From NCBI RefSeq assembly GCF_011516655.1, contig NZ_WOSV01000001.1, forward strand, positions 62,001 to 126,000: a stretch of DNA of 64,000 nt, in the 5' to 3' direction. The translations under genes and the position numbers were made by a program. Positions within the stretch are counted from its first letter, which is position 1, and each line of letters opens with the position of its first letter. This DNA is from Acetobacter thailandicus (GTDB lineage Bacteria > Pseudomonadota > Alphaproteobacteria > Acetobacterales > Acetobacteraceae). A model generated the notes under the pieces. That model had not been told where the DNA came from and did no database searches. It saw only the letters and a program-made list of their open reading frames with translations. Below, one piece after another: positions 62,838 to 64,000 of the stretch.

Positions 62838-64000
62838 TCAGCGCGCTATAGGGCGATATCTGATACGGCTGGGCTCTGTTGCATTTGGCCCCAGGCGGCG
62901 GCGTTTATCTTCTTCATAGGCTTCGAAGTTTCCTTCAAACCATTCAACGTGAGAATCACCTTCAAACGCAAGAATATGCGTAGCCAGACGGTCGAGGAAC
63001 CAGCGGTCATGGGTGATCACCACAGCACAGCCAGGGAACTCAGCCAGAGCCTCCTCAAGTGCACGCAGGGTATCAACGTCAAGATCGTTAGTAGGTTCGT
63101 CAAGCAGCAGAACGTTACTTTCCTGGCGCAGCATTTTAGCCATATGCACGCGGTTACGCTCACCACCGGAAAGGATGCCGACCTTCTTCTGCTGGTCTGA
63201 GCCTTTAAAGTTAAAGGCACCGGTATAAGCACGCGATGGCACAGCCCGTTTACCCAGATAAATCACATCAGTGCCGCCGGAGATCTCTTCCCACACTGTT
63301 TTTTCAGGGTCCAGATCATCGCGAGACTGGTCAACATAACCAAGCTTAACAGTTTCACCAATTTTCAGCGAACCCGCATCTGGCTTTTCTGCGCCAATAA
63401 TCATTTTAAACAGGGTCGATTTACCCGCACCGTTTGGCCCGATCACCCCAACAATGCCGCCTGGTGGCAACTTGAAGTTAAGATTATCAATAAGCAGACG
63501 CTCACCAAAGCCTTTGCTCAGGTCTTCGGCCTCAATAACGGTGCTGCCCAGGCGCGGACCGGGCGCAATAACGATATCTGCAACGCCGTTCTGCTTCTCA
63601 GCACTCTGCGCCAGCATTTCTTCATAGCGGGCAATACGTGACTTACTTTTAGCCTGACGCGCTTTAGGGCTTGACCCAATCCACTCCTGCTCAGCAGCAA
63701 GAGCGCGCTGACGGGCACTTTCTTCTTTCTCTTCCTGAGCAAGACGTTTGCGTTTCTGCTCAAGCCATGAAGAATAATTGCCCTCGAAGGGGATGCCACG
63801 GCCACGCTCGATCTCAAGGATCCAGTTGGTCACATTATCAAGGAAGTAACGGTCATGGGTGATGACCATAACTGTGCCGCTGTAATCCTGAAGTGTTTTT
63901 TCCAGCCATGCAACGCTCTCAGCGTCAAGATGGTTGGTTGGTTCATCAAGCAGAAGAATGTCAGGTTTCTCAAGCAGCAGACGGCACAGTGCCACACGAC
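62838..64000 (-). CDS. ettA: Energy-dependent translational throttle protein EttA (partial, 3' part)
   Basis: ABC-F family ATPase that binds the ribosomal E site and throttles translation at low energy. Only the C-terminal about 385 residues are inside the window; the start lies beyond 64000. Seen are the end of the first ABC domain ([19 protein letters not shown]), the long charged linker ([22 protein letters not shown] region), the second domain with Walker [10 protein letters not shown], signature [35 protein letters not shown] and the EttA-type C-terminal end ([10 protein letters not shown]). The product follows EttA rather than Uup, as the C-terminal coiled coil is absent. Confidence 0.9.
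   Translation of the reverse strand, partial: RVALCRLLLEKPDILLLDEPTNHLDAESVAWLEKTLQDYSGTVMVITHDRYFLDNVTNWILEIERGRGIPFEGNYSSWLEQKRKRLAQEEKEESARQRALAAEQEWIGSSPKARQAKSKSRIARYEEMLAQSAEKQNGVADIVIAPGPRLGSTVIEAEDLSKGFGERLLIDNLNFKLPPGGIVGVIGPNGAGKSTLFKMIIGAEKPDAGSLKIGETVKLGYVDQSRDDLDPEKTVWEEISGGTDVIYLGKRAVPSRAYTGAFNFKGSDQQKKVGILSGGERNRVHMAKMLRQESNVLLLDEPTNDLDVDTLRALEEALAEFPGCAVVITHDRWFLDRLATHILAFEGDSHVEWFEGNFEAYEEDKRRRLGPNATEPSRIRYRPIAR

Overview
The window comes from the chromosome of an alphaproteobacterium, most likely an acetic acid bacterium (Acetobacteraceae). The evidence is an NDUFA12-type complex I gene beside mlaD and a DUF2155 gene, an RHH_4 ribbon-helix-helix gene, a TSCPD-domain protein, and an imp-type type VI secretion (T6SS) cluster like the one in Agrobacterium. 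No rRNA, tRNA, CRISPR array, insertion sequence or prophage was recognised. The genus assignment is inference.

Positions 345-28039 hold a T6SS locus in three transcription units. The left unit (+) is tssH/clpV, hcp, a terminator hairpin, tssB, tssC, a second tssC-like gene, tagJ, tssE, tssF and tssG; it supplies the sheath, sheath-recycling ATPase, tube protein and most of the baseplate. A very AT-rich gap of about 440 bases follows. The right unit (+) is an unusual pseudocaspase/peptidoglycan-binding protein, a Tll0287-like (DUF3365) haem-sensor/HAMP membrane protein, a Ser/Thr kinase, vgrG, an FHA protein, tssK, a tssL-OmpA fusion, tssM, tagF and a PP2C phosphatase. It supplies the spike, the membrane complex and a threonine-phosphorylation switch. 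tssA lies alone, convergent, on the minus strand. No tssJ, PAAR, effector or immunity gene is visible. The most novel element is the signalling block at 12093-15767, where a probably inactive caspase-like protein and a c-type haem sensor sit in tight overlap with the kinase that should license T6SS assembly.

Positions 28411-32054 carry a YceI / cytochrome b561 / YceI operon and a divergent LysR-pirin pair. Positions 32099-41238 are accessory: a GT61 glycosyltransferase, a Trp/Asn/Pro-rich lipoprotein, a secreted choloylglycine-hydrolase-family amidase, an AbrB-family membrane protein, a methyltransferase plus DUF2142 membrane protein, an AI-2E-family permease and an AT-rich ion channel. The region contains several gene-poor AT-rich gaps.

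Positions 41279-64000 are mostly housekeeping: uvrB, a Nudix hydrolase, a gap with eight perfect TTTATCAA repeats, the otsB-otsA-dsbB operon, the NDUFA12-mlaD-small ORF-DUF2155 operon, a degenerate ribonucleotide-reductase-like protein, RidA, a FemAB-like protein, folD with an MTHFR-family gene, a PEBP protein, the queuosine operon queA-tgt-queG with a ribbon-helix-helix gene, a TerB/J-domain protein, mlaA-mlaC, a GNAT acetyltransferase and the 3' part of ettA, cut by the window end.
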